Positions 47,600 through 59,700 of a DNA stretch of 64,000 bases are shown piece by piece. Numbering within the stretch: the first letter of the stretch is position 1; each line of letters opens with the position of its first letter. This stretch comes from Lutraria lutraria (lineage: Eukaryota; Mollusca; Bivalvia; Venerida; Mactridae), in assembly GCA_964023205.1 (NCBI GenBank), contig OZ026847.1, positions 13,399,182 through 13,463,181 of the forward strand. The letters are read 5' to 3'. The notes beneath the pieces are model-generated. The model had not been told where the DNA came from, did no database searches, and saw only the letters and a program-made list of their open reading frames with translations. A program made the translations under genes and the position numbers.

Positions 47600-49540
47600 A
47601 TTGTTACATCTTGTTGATTTATTCAATGCTGTTTTAAAATCAGGTATTTTTCCGGAGTCTTGGATGCAAGGCATTATTATACCTCTACACAAGAAAAATG
47701 ACCTTAATGATGTAAATAACTATAGGGGTATTACGTTGGTTAGTTGTTTTTCAAAAGTATTTACAGGAATATTAAACAAACGTATTAACAATTGGATAGA
47801 AAATAATAATATTATAAGTGACGCTCAATTTGGTTTTAGAAAAGGTCGATCTACCACTGATGCTATTTTTGTTTTGCATGCCATTATAGAAAAAAATCTT
47901 AAAGAAAATAGACGTCTTCCATGTGCATTCATTGATTTTAGCAAAGCATTTGATAGTATGTATCGTAATGGTTTATGGTATAAGTTATATAAGATGGGTA
48001 TCAAAGGCAAATGTTTGAGAATTATTAAGGACATTTACTAAAAGGTCAAGGCTTGTGCAAAGGGATGTTAATCTTACTCTGACTATTTTGAATGTTCTAT
48101 TGGCTTAAAACAAGGTGAGGTATTATCGCCTCTTTTATTTTCATTATTTCTTGAAGACTTGGAGCTATTTTTGTTAAATGATCATAACAGTGGATTAAAT
48201 ATTGATGATGTTTCTTTTATTATTATGCTCTTTGCTGATGATATGGTAATACTAGGCAAAGATACAGCTGATCTGCAACGTAGTTTAGACTTATTAAATA
48301 CATATTGTTACAAATGGGATCGGACTGTGAATTCTTCAAAAAGTAAAATTGTTGTTTTTAGAAAACGGGGTCATTTGAAAAGGGATGAGAAATGGTTTTT
48401 TAATGGGGTTGAGTTGGAATCAGTGAATACATTTAACTACTTAGGTACGGTCTTTAATAAAAATGGGAGTTTTTCCTCAAATTGTGAAATGTTGGTTGGC
48501 AAGGGGGTCAAAGCAATGAATTGTCTGTTGCGAATACGCGAAAATATAACTTAAAATTAAGTACGATGTTTCAACTTTTTGATGCTTTTGTTGGTTCCAC
48601 ATTAAATTATGCTAGCGAAGTTTGGGGATTTTCGAAAAATAAAGATATAGCACGTATTCATCTTAAATTTTGTAAATTGTTGCTAAGAGTTAAATCTTCT
48701 ACTTCTAGTATGTGTATGTATGGTGAACTAGGCAGATATCCTCTTTATATTAATGGATATGTACGAATTATTAAGTTTTGGACTTAACTGATAATAAATT
48801 CTGAAAACATCATTGTAAAAAAGATTTATGAAGCTTTGCTAATCGATTGTAATAATAATTCTGTTAATTGGGCAAGCAGAGTAAAGTCGCTTCTAGATAA
48901 TTTTGGATTTAGTTTCGTGTGGAATGATCCTGCTAGTGTTGATCTTATAAATTTTCATTGTGTTTATAAACAACGAGTGGTTGGTGTATTTTCTCAATCT
49001 TGGTTCAACAGTATTTCCGTTAGTCCTACTTTACATTCATATCGTTATTTTAAAATATTCTATATTGTTCGAACCATATTTGGACTTTGTCCCCCAAAAA
49101 TTTAGAGTTACACTAACTCAATTAAGATTGTCATCACATCCACTTAGGATAGAAACAGGTCGTTATGGTAACCTGCGAATAGAACGACACCTTCGTACCT
49201 GTCTATTGTGTAACTCCAATGACATTGAAGATGATTATCATTTTGTTTTCATTTGTCCTCTTTATATCAATATTCGGAAACAATTTATAAAACGTTACTA
49301 TTTTATTGGACCAATATTAAATCTTGCTAAGTATACTTACCATGCCTTTTCATTACGTAAGCAATCAATCATCTTAGACACATGAATTTCCATAATGAAA
49401 TATTATCAATACTGAATATTTTTGCTTTAGTTCCGCGTGAAATATTATGTTGTTGATTTTGATTTTGATCTGGGTATTTCTTTCTACATGTATGCCGTAC
49501 TTTGTTTTTTTCTGATGTAAATTACTAAATATAGTTCATC
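47600..49540 (+). pseudogene. LINE reverse transcriptase pseudogene, copy 1 (5'-truncated)
   Basis: Successive pieces read as one non-LTR reverse transcriptase: SGIFPESW...IIPLHKKND, NNYRGITLVSCFSKVF, AQFGFRKGRSTTDAIF, CAFIDFSKAFDS, LKQGEVLSPLLFSLF, the catalytic FADDMVILG (near 48230), FNYLGTVFNKNG, and a 3' zinc-binding part CLLC..YHF..CPLY. In-frame stops lie near 48040, 48072 and 48786. Frameshifts near 48530 and 49100 break it, so it is dead. 3' UTR similarity to copy 2 runs to about 49540. The endonuclease and 5' end are missing. Clade (L2/CR1/Jockey group) cannot be fixed by eye. Confidence 0.85.
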
Positions 49541-49869
49541 CTCACTCAAATGGCCATTTCAAAATGGTTGATTTTCATTTTATTGCTCTATAATTAGAAA
49601 AATAAGTGACATTCCATGTAGAAACTACAATTTTTATGTCACATTCGGCCCATTCACATGGCTGATACATTTTAATTAAAGCTAAAGTACATATTTTTGT
49701 TCTTTCATATTTCACACACATGACCAGTCATTTACTTCATTTGTTGTTTTTAAATTTCAACAAAGAAATGTAACATAACGATGAAGTCTACACTCAAACA
49801 TTAATTATAGTTGAAGTGTAAAATTTACAATTACATGTGTACTAACAATGGACATTTTATACAAAAAGC
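49541..49869. other. AT-rich stretch
   Basis: No gene seen. Base 49845 onward weakly resembles the sequence after the satellite at 5345. Confidence 0.3.
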
Positions 49870-50200
49870 ATGATAAAAATATGATTATCCTGTAATTATA
49901 ACTTACCGACACCACTAATAACCGCATACTGAATTATTGCTAAATATGTTAATATTTTTATTCAACATATTTCAAAGGTATACATATTTACTGGTCAGTC
50001 ATGGACAGTGCATACCAAATGATTATACAGTACAACATTATCTTAAAACATTTGGTTCAAGGTCAAACAGTAACCCAAATAGTAAATGCCAAGTGTTTAC
50101 TCACGAACAGGGACAACACTACAATTTCAAAGGGTAACACGCATTGTTTTGCGCGGAGCTTCCTAATTGCTGTCTTCGCCAGCAACATTTGTACTTGTAA
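49870..50200 (+). repeat. Dispersed repeat, copy 2 (partner at 5379-5672)
   Basis: The same series of blocks as the first copy, including GCGCGGAGCTTCCTAATTGC, plus a segment with CCAAGTGTTTACTCACGAAC that copy 1 lacks. Overlapping frames at 49937 and 50001 are artefacts. Confidence 0.7.
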
Positions 50201-50322
50201 TCAACCACTTTGTTAGAACACAACTGTTTAAATTATTCCAGTAATATGAAGACTTGTGAATACCAGAGTTAGCAATAAGTTCGTTAAATGTTCTTTAAGT
50301 TCTTCTTCTATCTATAATCCTT

Positions 50323-50796
50323 TTTATTATCGGCATGTAACCGGAAACAAACAATGTTTAAGTCCTATGAGGCAGTGCCCGTTTATCTTATCAGATTTCT
50401 ATCACCAAATACGCTCAATGGAATGTGCAAACTCAATGGGGTATCCTTAATGTAGTCAAATCATCATATCAACAGATATGTATCTATATAGATGTACATG
50501 TAAATATCAATATACTATTATAATTCGATTGATGGAACCAGTAATTATAGATAAGAGAACAATTACAGGAGAAGAATGGAATAATGACCTACATGTGTCC
50601 AAAAAAAAACACCCTATGCTAACTATCTCGAGTTGCATTACATTGGAAGGACGAATTACTGAACGGAAATGAATTGTCGACCGTATGGATAATATGATGA
50701 ATCGACGTGTCAAAGAAATCTTGTAAGGTAAACAAGCACTGCTTCATAGGACTTAAACAATGTTTGTTTCCGGTTACAAGCTGATAATAAGGACAG
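50323..50796. mobile_element. Element bounded by ~50-bp inverted repeats
   Basis: TTATTATCGGCATGTAACCG then GAAACAAACAATGTTTAAGT and CCTATGAGGCAGTG at the left is mirrored at the right by CACTGCTTCATAGGACTTAA then ACAATGTTTGTTTCCGGTTA and CAAGCTGATAATAA. Four or so mismatches in 50 bp. About 370 bp lie between. It could be a foldback/MITE-like transposon. No target duplication could be fixed and no protein is encoded. Confidence 0.7.
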
Positions 50797-51982
50797 ATGG
50801 GGGAATCTTTGGCTCCTGAAGGTGTGCTGAAATGTAAAACAGTGAGAAAGTGAATGCGCCGCTCCTGGTGCCTAATCTAAAGTGTTGGGTCGCAGAGAAA
50901 AATACAGCAAGGTGACCTGAAACAACTAATAATAATCCCAAGCATTCAATCTCATACAGATTTGTTTAAAAATGTAGACTATGCCACACAAGGTACAGTG
51001 TGACATAACATTTTAATATTAACCACTATGTACAATGTCGTATCCAGAAATCAAATGACTGACTTTGTTAAAATTCTGGATAGCACGCAATGAGAGTGAA
51101 CTGGTCGTACTGATTTATGTTTAAGGAGTTTATGCCAGGTTGTGACAGGCGAATAATGTCCATCCATACACTTATTACTAAAGGAACAGCTAGATTGCTT
51201 TTTGTCCTTTTCCCGCTATACACCAGTTCAGGTGTATGGCTGATTATATTCATATATATATACACGTATTATTAATTAGAATAACTCACGTTTAATTGAT
51301 CGACGTATTACTTATAACTGTATGGTGACCAAAGCCAGTCACAATACACGTATATTTCTGATAACGTTTATGGTTTCTATTGTCCTATTATTGTTTGTAT
51401 ACATAGTTCCGCGAGTTTTGCTTTGGTGTCTCCAATGTAAATGCCCCCTGCTCCTTTTACTGCCCCAGGCCCTACACATCCTTACCTTTTGATATACATC
51501 TAACGCACTAATAGGATAACATGGCTTTAAACATTAGATCTGATTTCAATGTTTTTTTTTCTGTAAAAACACAACATTACGACGACTCAAAACTACCATT
51601 CTTTTCTAAGCAGACTAACAACAATTCAAACAAGAAAAACTGGATAAACAACATGAATTAAACGGCCATGCACAACCAATCCTTACTAACATGTACAATA
51701 CAGTGTGATTGAATGACAATGCCATTCATTAGACATTGCGAACTGCAAAATCTAAACGAGTTCAGGAGATTAACAGTATGCGTCTAGACCTACGGCGTGC
51801 CGTTAATTGTATTTGTACTATATGCAAATTCGTTTGATTTTAGACGTCCTTTTGAGTCTTTGTCTAGTTCTTTTGCTTATACAATTACAGACTGTAATAT
51901 TAATTGTCTCGGAAATCTCATATTTATATAGATAATAGACACAGACAATTATTAAAATCAATGCATTGGACAGATACAGATA
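50797..51982. other. Intergenic AT-rich stretch
   Basis: I see no gene, RNA or clear repeat here. Confidence 0.3.
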
Positions 51983-52179
51983 TACGGTAGAACAGGGTTA
52001 TAGTGAAATCTCGGGAACCAGAATACATTGTATGACTTAAAATCATATCAATATTACACTATAGCAAAAACACTGAACTAAAGAAGGGTGTATTCGTGGA
52101 ACAATAGATACTTCACTGTATTCTGATCACTGTCTTACCGCTTATGCATGCGAGTCCACTATAACAGGCATTTACTGTA
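51983..52179. mobile_element. MITE with TACRGTARAWSMGGGTTATAG-type termini
   Basis: The left end TACGGTAGAACAGGGTTATA is inverted at the right as CTATAACAGGCATTTACTGT-A. It has internal CACTATAG and TTCACTGTATTC blocks. Confidence 0.55.
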
Positions 52180-52304
52180 TACCGAATATTAAGTTAATTA
52201 ATGTTATATCAGCATGACATTGCCATTTCTTTGCATAAAGCGATTAAAAAGCAAGTAATTAATGGTTTATTGCCCACCCACCACCTTAGAGTTTGCCCTT
52301 CTAG

Positions 52305-52580
52305 TTCAAGAGGGGGGATCGAGTGGTAATGGACTGGACCATTAAAGGTCGTGTTTCAAATCTCGGCCCCGCCTTTCAATATTCAAGGGCTGCCTTTTCT
52401 TTTCAGTGTCTTCATCCAATGCAACAACCGAGCCACCGGGCACTATAAAGAACCAGGAAAAACTGTTCGAAAAGAGTAGGAATATAAATGCCCGGTTCTT
52501 CTGTATCTCCTCTACCCTCATTCCAGGGTGTCTCTCAGATGACCTAATCTGTCGAATGGGCAGTTAAACAACAGGTGGAT
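52305..52580 (+). mobile_element. tRNA-derived SINE, family 1, copy 5
   Basis: The head GGGGATCGAGTGGTAATGGA then B-box GTGTTTCAAATCTCGGCCCC, and the body GCCTTTCAATATTCAAGGGC, AAGAACCAGGAAAAACTGTT and TTCGAAAAGAGTAGGAATAT, end GGGCAGTTAAACAACAGG. This is the most complete copy, at about 275 bp. Confidence 0.75.
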
Positions 52581-52826
52581 ATGCTCATGAGGGGAGCGTT
52601 ACGTCTATGAACGTCAGGTTCTGGAGTAACAGGGAGCAAAAATAGCTCAGTAAAACATTCGCCAAATCAAACATTCATTTAATTTTGTGATTGATTCTTT
52701 AGCTTGGAGACAATGGCATACTATGATATATTTGTCTGTACTGTATCAATCTAATCGGATTGAATCAAATGCCGTAAAATAGCTTAACAAAAGTATAAAT
52801 GTCCGTGAAAGAATGTGTTTGGATAC

Positions 52827-52888
52827 TCGGTCATCAAGCAAAGCTATATTTGCTGTATCGGTCATCAAGCAAAGCTATGTTTGCTGTA
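52827..52888 (+). repeat. 31-bp direct duplication
   Basis: TCGGTCATCAAGCAAAGCTA then TATTTGCTGTA occurs twice in tandem with one base difference. Confidence 0.9.
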
Positions 52889-53148
52889 ATTAATGCGCAT
52901 ATGATTTTTATCTGACGTGAAAATGAATTCTCAAGGCAAAAATTACTTTTTTTGAACTTTTATATTTTTGATAATACAGACCCCCCCTCCACACATTTAA
53001 GCACTACTTCATTATAGCGACCACTTAATGTTCTTGTTCAGTATTTCCACTTTCCACAATTTGATGATAAAACTACTCCAACAAACAAATGAGATTATGT
53101 TCCGAATTGTAATCTTATAGTATCGAGAATGTATTGAATATGTAGCCT

Positions 53149-53222
53149 GCCCGGTTAGCTCAGTGGTAAGAGCGATTGTCCGCTGATTAAGGGATGGTGT
53201 GTTCGAACCCCGGCCGAGGCTC
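53149..53222 (+). repeat. tRNA-like sequence (tRNA pseudogene or SINE head)
   Basis: GGTTAGCTCAGTGGTAAGAG is an excellent A-box/D-arm and GTGTTCGAACCCC a good B-box. The 5' GCCCGGT and 3' CCGAGGC ends pair only partly, the T-stem and anticodon stem do not pair, and the anticodon loop lacks the invariant T33. It is therefore not a functional tRNA. An internal polymerase III promoter may remain. No family 1 or 2 SINE body follows. Confidence 0.55.
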
Positions 53223-55253
53223 ATACTGTCTGTGAAAAAAACTTACTGAAGATATTTCATCCTATGTTAAATTGATTTTTTTTCAATACGAAACAAAAAA
53301 GAGAAATATGTGCCCAAATCGTCCGTGTCCATGCAATATCTTTAACATGTGCTGTTAAACTTTCAAAATGATCTTTAAAAATACATTTTTCCAGAAGCAT
53401 TTCTCAACTATGATATAAATATAGTAAATTCTGGATATTTTCACTTGTCCTTACAGACTGTGGGACAACCTGGGCAATTCATTTTGCCGCCCCTGCTGTC
53501 TTAATTCTGGCGGTTTGATATAGTACAAGTAAATATATAATAATCACACGTTTTGTTTGTAGAATCAACCACAGATACACCAGCTGACTGGACTTTTATA
53601 TTACACAAGTAAGTAGTTACAAACTTCTTGTTTTAATTATCTTTAACACAAAGATTTCATATTATTGCATGCCTTGGATATTGTACTCCCTGAAAACTGA
53701 AATCCTCTGAAATATTTTTTGATGCTTTCTTTTCTTACTGGTATTAATTCTTCAGACAGATATTCATGGAATACCAGATTCCTGGATCTTTTATGGCCAC
53801 ATTTATACTCCTTATAATTAAATTTTTAACACCAAACTTGATATTATTTTTAAAACCAATTTTAAAAAACATCTACTTGGAGTGATGTAACTTTTAAATT
53901 TGTGCACTGCTTCTCCTTTTTAATATACATGTATACAGTTTTTTTTAAGATACCTAAAGTTGCGCTGTCAATTTTTAATTTGTATCTATGCAATCATCAT
54001 TAATACATATATCTATAAAATACTTGAATATTTATTTACATAGTCATTTAATTTAAACAAGTACAGTACTTTCTAATATATATCTATTGAGAACTTTCTA
54101 TGTTTATATATATCTTACATATACATATGTCTTTCATGTTTACATAGGTGCAATATTTTTCAATGCCTCTCTGTGTCAGTACACCTTAATTTTATAAGGA
54201 CCACAATAGAAATAAGAGGTCTCCTCTGTTTGTGTTATCCTTGGTGAGGGTGTGTTTGACATGGCTTCCTTCTTCTGTTTTAAAATGAAAATTCTTAAAA
54301 TTTGTTTTTGTATTTGGAATTTTGTGTTACATTGTACATGTTTTATTTATTTTTTGTGATATTTATGATGTGCCATGTTATATGCATCTTATACCAAATA
54401 AATATAATAATAAAATATTATACAGTATACGAGTACATGTACATTTTGTACTTGCTAATTGTGTGTCACAATTTGTAAAACTGCAACATTTAAATTATGC
54501 TACTGAATTATTAATGACAGACCAGTGTTTCAAGTTTAATTCTCATCATATTTGCATTAAAATATGTATGTTTTCATAAACATTACTCTGTTACTGCTTG
54601 AACTCAGACATGAAAGATGAAATCTGAATATAAATAGGCATTGGAAGAAATACTACTTGATATTGCAATGTGAAGTTGTCATGTTCAACGCGGACATATT
54701 ACATAGAAGCACATGTTAGGTACATTGTTGAAGTATTATTTATAGGAATCTTAAAAATTTATGTTTGAAATTAAAAATGATGATACAATTAGCTATGTAC
54801 ATAGAACAATCATATTAACTTATAATTTCATTCATTTCAGTGATATTACTAACATAGTATTCATGGAAAGAAGTACTGCCACATTCCATTCACACACAAC
54901 TAAATTCAAGTTAAAACAAGAAATTGGATAAAGGACTGGATACACATACTTAGCATATTCAAATCCATCTTTATGTTGAATTTCCTGTTTGTTTTTTTTC
55001 AGTTTCCTTCTGTCCAATCAAAAAGGACCAACAGTGTCATGATTACGTTTTAGTACAGGACGTATGATGGGTCATTTATGTAGTACAGGCAATCAGATGT
55101 CTTATGATTAAAGCAAAAAGAACGCATTTAATTACTAAGTATTCCACTCCAAATCAGAAGAGTTTATCAGTATCATCAAGGAATTATAAGTCCCTGGTAA
55201 TATTATGCTGTCTTTGAAACGATTTATCACTTTAAAAAATTTTCTGGATGTTT
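53223..55253. other. AT-rich intergenic stretch
   Basis: No gene or structured RNA can be supported. There are several poly(A)-type AATAAA hexamers around 54400 on the plus strand but no coding exon upstream. Confidence 0.35.
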
Positions 55254-55369
55254 CTACACTGGTAGCACTTTGATATCTTGTGTTTGCAGGTTAGTTTTGT
55301 ATTTATTACATCCATTCAACTTCTGTAAGAACAATATGTAAACTTTTATTCTTGGTGGTGAATTGATGA

Positions 55370-55610
55370 CTATTGTATTTATATTTGTCACATATCCAGC
55401 TACAACACATTTGATATATTCATGGATGCCTTCATTAGTGTTTCTATCTAAAACAAAAACAGACAATTCTATTCCTCCATAAATCACATCGACATAGGTT
55501 GATTTTTTGACACATTTTATGTCTGCCCATAGAGGCTTATCATATATAGAATAATCAGTCTGAACAGTGAAACCTGGCATGTAAATATTTGAATGAGTAC
55601 AAAGACTGCC
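55370..55610 (-). pseudogene. Orphan C-terminal fragment of an HSPA12-like gene
   Basis: On the minus strand, CTHSNIYMPGFTV, then KKSTYVDVIYGGIELSVFVL and DRNTNEG align with the end of the neighbouring HSPA12 gene (LGNITVDMP, VNVYMVYGGTELSVIAKDTA). The frame runs past the normal end of the protein without the usual stop. No ATPase part lies upstream, and the real gene's stop lies only about 120 bp away. It is most likely a relic of a tandem copy; an alternative last exon is less likely. Confidence 0.6.
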
Positions 55611-55723
55611 GCATAAAATGTTTGAATTATATGGTCACTCCTAAAGATGGTTAGCATTGGGAACGTCAACACTGAGTAGTAAAGTTTTTTTTTTTAATAT
55701 TAACAGATGATGTAAATAAACTC

Positions 55724-56796
55724 TCAGTTAGCACCAAAATTGATGTCTGCATTGAATTCTTTACCAGCTGTATCTTTAGCAATAACAGACAGTTCTGTAC
55801 CTCCATATACCATGTACACATTCACTTCACGACTTGTTCCACCAGTTGTATCCGGCATGTCAACAGTAATGTTCCCTAACTGTCGACATCCGTCATCTGT
55901 TGTATATACTGGGTTTTCTTGTTTAGAGCCGAATATCGGTAATCCCATAGATTTCTGCCCTTTGTACATAGGACTGTAGACGCGTGATGGCTGCTTGTCT
56001 AATAGACGAACAGATTGTCCTTTTCTTACATGTATGCCGAAAACATCTTTGCAATAGTATGTCCCAGTCTCCTCATTCTTCCATTTCTTCGTTACATCGT
56101 GTTTTGTTTCGTCAAATTTCCTGTTTGTTTTTATACCGTATGTTTCTCTGCTTATTCTGCTTGAGAAGATCATGGGATCATGACCATAAATAACTGCACC
56201 TTCTAGCACTGATTTAAACGGTGAATTTGGAACGATCACTTTAATGTCTTTGTATTCTTCTGTAATTAATTTTCTGATATTTTTTATAACAATGGGTGAT
56301 TCAGCAAAACCACCTACCAGTATAACTGTGCTTATGCCACGTGCTGCGTCCTGGTCAAGAACCGTCTTCATTGTTGCATAAATTTTGTTGCAAGTAGTCT
56401 TAAAGAGCCTCTGTCTAACGAACGCAGAATCAAGCTTAAGCTCGTGATCTTCATACTTAACTTTTGAGTCTTCATTCAGTAGAATAGATTTATCTTTTAA
56501 TCCATTTTTCACTGGTTCTGGTAATCCAATACCCATCATTATATCATCATCTTCTAGATCATCTGTTCCTATTGTAACTTTCTTTTGCTCAAAATCTGCC
56601 TCTATTCGAAGCATGTCCACAGGAGTGGTTTCAGCAAAGATGCTTCTCAATTTTTCATCCGTGAAACTGTCACGACAGACATGTAGAAATGCTTCATTTA
56701 TGTTTTGACCTCCAACTTTGCTTCCTAAAGGTTCACATAGTTCTATGAGGTGACCATTCTTTTCTACCTCTACAGCAAATAAATCAGCCGTACCAC
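55724..56796 (-). CDS. HSPA12: HSPA12 last exon
   Basis: Acceptor CAACATTCACAG. It encodes residues 244-600 and stop TGA at 55726-55724. The ATG-less stretch 56651-56796 belongs to it (GGTADLFAVEVEKNG onward). Confidence 0.88.
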
Positions 56797-59700
56797 CTGT
56801 GAATGTTGCACAAATATGAGTATGTGTACTTTAAATGTAAAAGACAATATGTCAATACGATACCTAGGTAGTGTTACGTAGTTACTGAATAACAAAGTCT
56901 TAAGGAATGTACTAGATCTTATTAAATTACGTTATACATTGTATTAATAGCTTTAATTGCCAAGGGAGTTTTTCCTTAAATTGGGAAATGTTGGTTGGCA
57001 AGGGTGTCAAAGCAATGCATTGTCTGTTAGCGAATACACGAACATTTATTTTGAAATGTTTCAACTTTTAAAAGTTTTTCTTGAGTCCATATTAAATTAT
57101 GCCAGCGAAGTTTGGGGATTTTCAAAAAGATATAGAACGTATTCATCTTAAATTTTGTAAATTGTTGCTAAGAGTTAAATCTTCTACTTCTGGTAGGTGT
57201 ATATATGGTGAACTTGGCATGTGTCCTTTTTATGTTAATAGATATGTACGAATCAAAACATTTTGGTACAAAATAATTAATTCTAAAAACATCATTGTAA
57301 AAAAGATTTATCATTGGAAGCTTTGCTACTCGATTGTAATAATAATTCTGAAAATTGGTCAAGCAGAGTCAAGTCTCTTCTAAATAATTTTGGAATAAGT
57401 TTCGTATGGAATGATCCTTCTAGTGCTGATCTTACAAATTTTCATTGTGTTTTTACACAACGAGCGGTTGGTGTATTTTTTCAATATTGGTTCAATGGTA
57501 TTTCTTTTAGTCCAATTTTACATTCATATCGTTATTTTAAATTCCCATAAGCTTATAAATATTTCAGTCGTAATAGTTTGTTTGTCCTATAACAGAGGAA
57601 TCCGGTGTGTTTCCTCCCCGTGCATACTTTATAGCAAGAAAATTTGTTTCCAAAACCACCATCTTATTTTTTCAATATCATTAAAAAAGACTATTTATAG
57701 AACAGCTGTGTTTCCTGCAGTTTATAATTATATTCAAGTGCATGAGCCATCACGTCACTTCTACTTTGAAGAAAGATAATGTGCTACTTGAACTTCATTA
57801 ATTTTGCATTTATTTGTTAAGTGTCATGATGAATATTACGATGATGGAGTTACTCACAGACGACGACGTACTAGTTACTTCCCAAGTCAACCATGTTGTT
57901 TATGTACAGTCAATCGGAATGTGCAGGAGTCATACTATGCGTACGTCATAAAGTGACGTCACATGCTCTATATTTTTCTAGTTTTAAAAAGCAAAATTCA
58001 CAGAGAAATGAGAGTTTTTAGAAGAAAAAGGTCTCGTTTCGTCGGTAATTATTATTTTTGGATAATATTAGCAATTGCTTGTGTTTATGCATATTTTAAT
58101 AGCTTGAAGCTAATGGGACTTTAAACAATCTATACTGTACGAATCATATTCGGACTTTTCCCGAACATTGGGTCACGCTAACTCATGATTGCCGTCACAT
58201 TTACTTAGTACAGAAACTGGTCGTTACGGTAACCAGCGAACAGAACGACACCCCAGTACCTGCCTATTGTGTAACTCCAATGACATTGAAAATGATTATC
58301 ACTTTCACATTGTTAGTATTTGTCCTCTTCATGTCAATATTCGAAAACAATTCATAAAACGTTACTATTTTTTTTAGATCAAGTGCGCAATCTAGTAATA
58401 ATTCGGAAATCTTACATCATCCTAAGTAACTTTAATAACCATGCTTTTTCATTACGTAATCGATCGATCGTTTTAGACAGTTGAGTTTTCCATAATGAAA
58501 TAATTAATATTGACAGTTGATATATTTCTTTCAATTCCGCGTGAAATAGTAGCAGGACATAAATTATTTCTTTATATACCGTACTTTGTTATTTTCTCGA
58601 CTATATAATTACTTAATGTAGATTATCTTCGTATATATGTATCATTTGAGTTTTTCTACAGTACTTGTTTGTATATGTTTTGCATGTATGTTCTTACGAA
58701 AGTAGCCTAAGAGTAAGATTATTTGTTTGAGTGGGGGAAGCGGATGTGAGAGAGCGCGAGTGTGTGAGTGAGGGTGTGTTTGTTGTCACGTGACAAAATA
58801 AGTATATATTTGCATGTGTTTGTAACAAGATGTATGTATGTACACGTTACTCAATAAAAATACGTTCTGTTCAATCCATTTAAAAACATTCAACATAATT
58901 ACTGCTTACCTCCTAAATCAGCGACCAGAAACTTCTGTCCTTTCTCACTAAAGTCATTCTTGGCTTCAAGATCTTGTCTTCTGAGATGTATATAACTTAA
59001 GGCAGCAGCCTCTGGTTCTAGAGCCAGCAAAACATTCCTCTTTTTAATTCCAGCCTTTGGTAAAACTATATTATTACTAAATCTGCCTTTTACATGTCTA
59101 AATATATATATCAATTCCACATGTACACAAAGTTACAGTCCATACGTGAAACAATAGTTCTACTGGCAAGTTATTTATCGACATGTATTTTAACAGAAAT
59201 CGTTAAAGTTAATGTATAAGATTTATAAGATGTGTGTGTCCATGTGTCAGTATTACTTATCAACATAACTGACGTACCTTTTCTGCAGCATCTCTCATAA
59301 ATTTCTTTGCCCCATCGCTCCATATAGCAGGAACTGTTACCACAAACAAAGTTTTTCCCTCGTTTACAGCATTACCCATTACTTTGATCTTATTTAAACA
59401 ATGGTTTTTCAATTCCTTTATGAACAATGCCATCACATCCAACAAACGCAGTGGTTGAAGAAGCTTGTCTTCGACTACTAGTTTTTTATTGTTGTGCTGT
59501 TTGTGTGAAAATACATGTATTAATGTCATAATTAAGTTAAATACTAGTATGTGAATTGAATAAGTTATTCGTGCATGCATTTATAAAGTCATTAATCTTA
59601 ATAAAGTGCCTTCCATTATTTTCTATGTCTATAGACGTTGCAGACAGGCCAGATATTTCCTGGGCTAATAATCATATTTCTAGACTCCCAAGTAGCATTG

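Larger units (their letters stand above)
56797..58909 (-). other. HSPA12 intron hosting nested mobile elements
   Basis: A 2.1 kb intron filled by LINE copy 2 (antisense to the gene), which is itself split by a TTAA element. GTGTGAG-rich low-complexity sequence lies at 58735-58790. Confidence 0.75.

Noticed and set aside
47600..49400. Active retrotransposon
   Set aside because: FADD is intact but in-frame stops and at least two frameshifts break the reverse transcriptase, and the 5' part is missing.
53149..53222. Functional tRNA gene
   Set aside because: A- and B-boxes are good, but acceptor, anticodon and T stems do not pair and T33 is missing.
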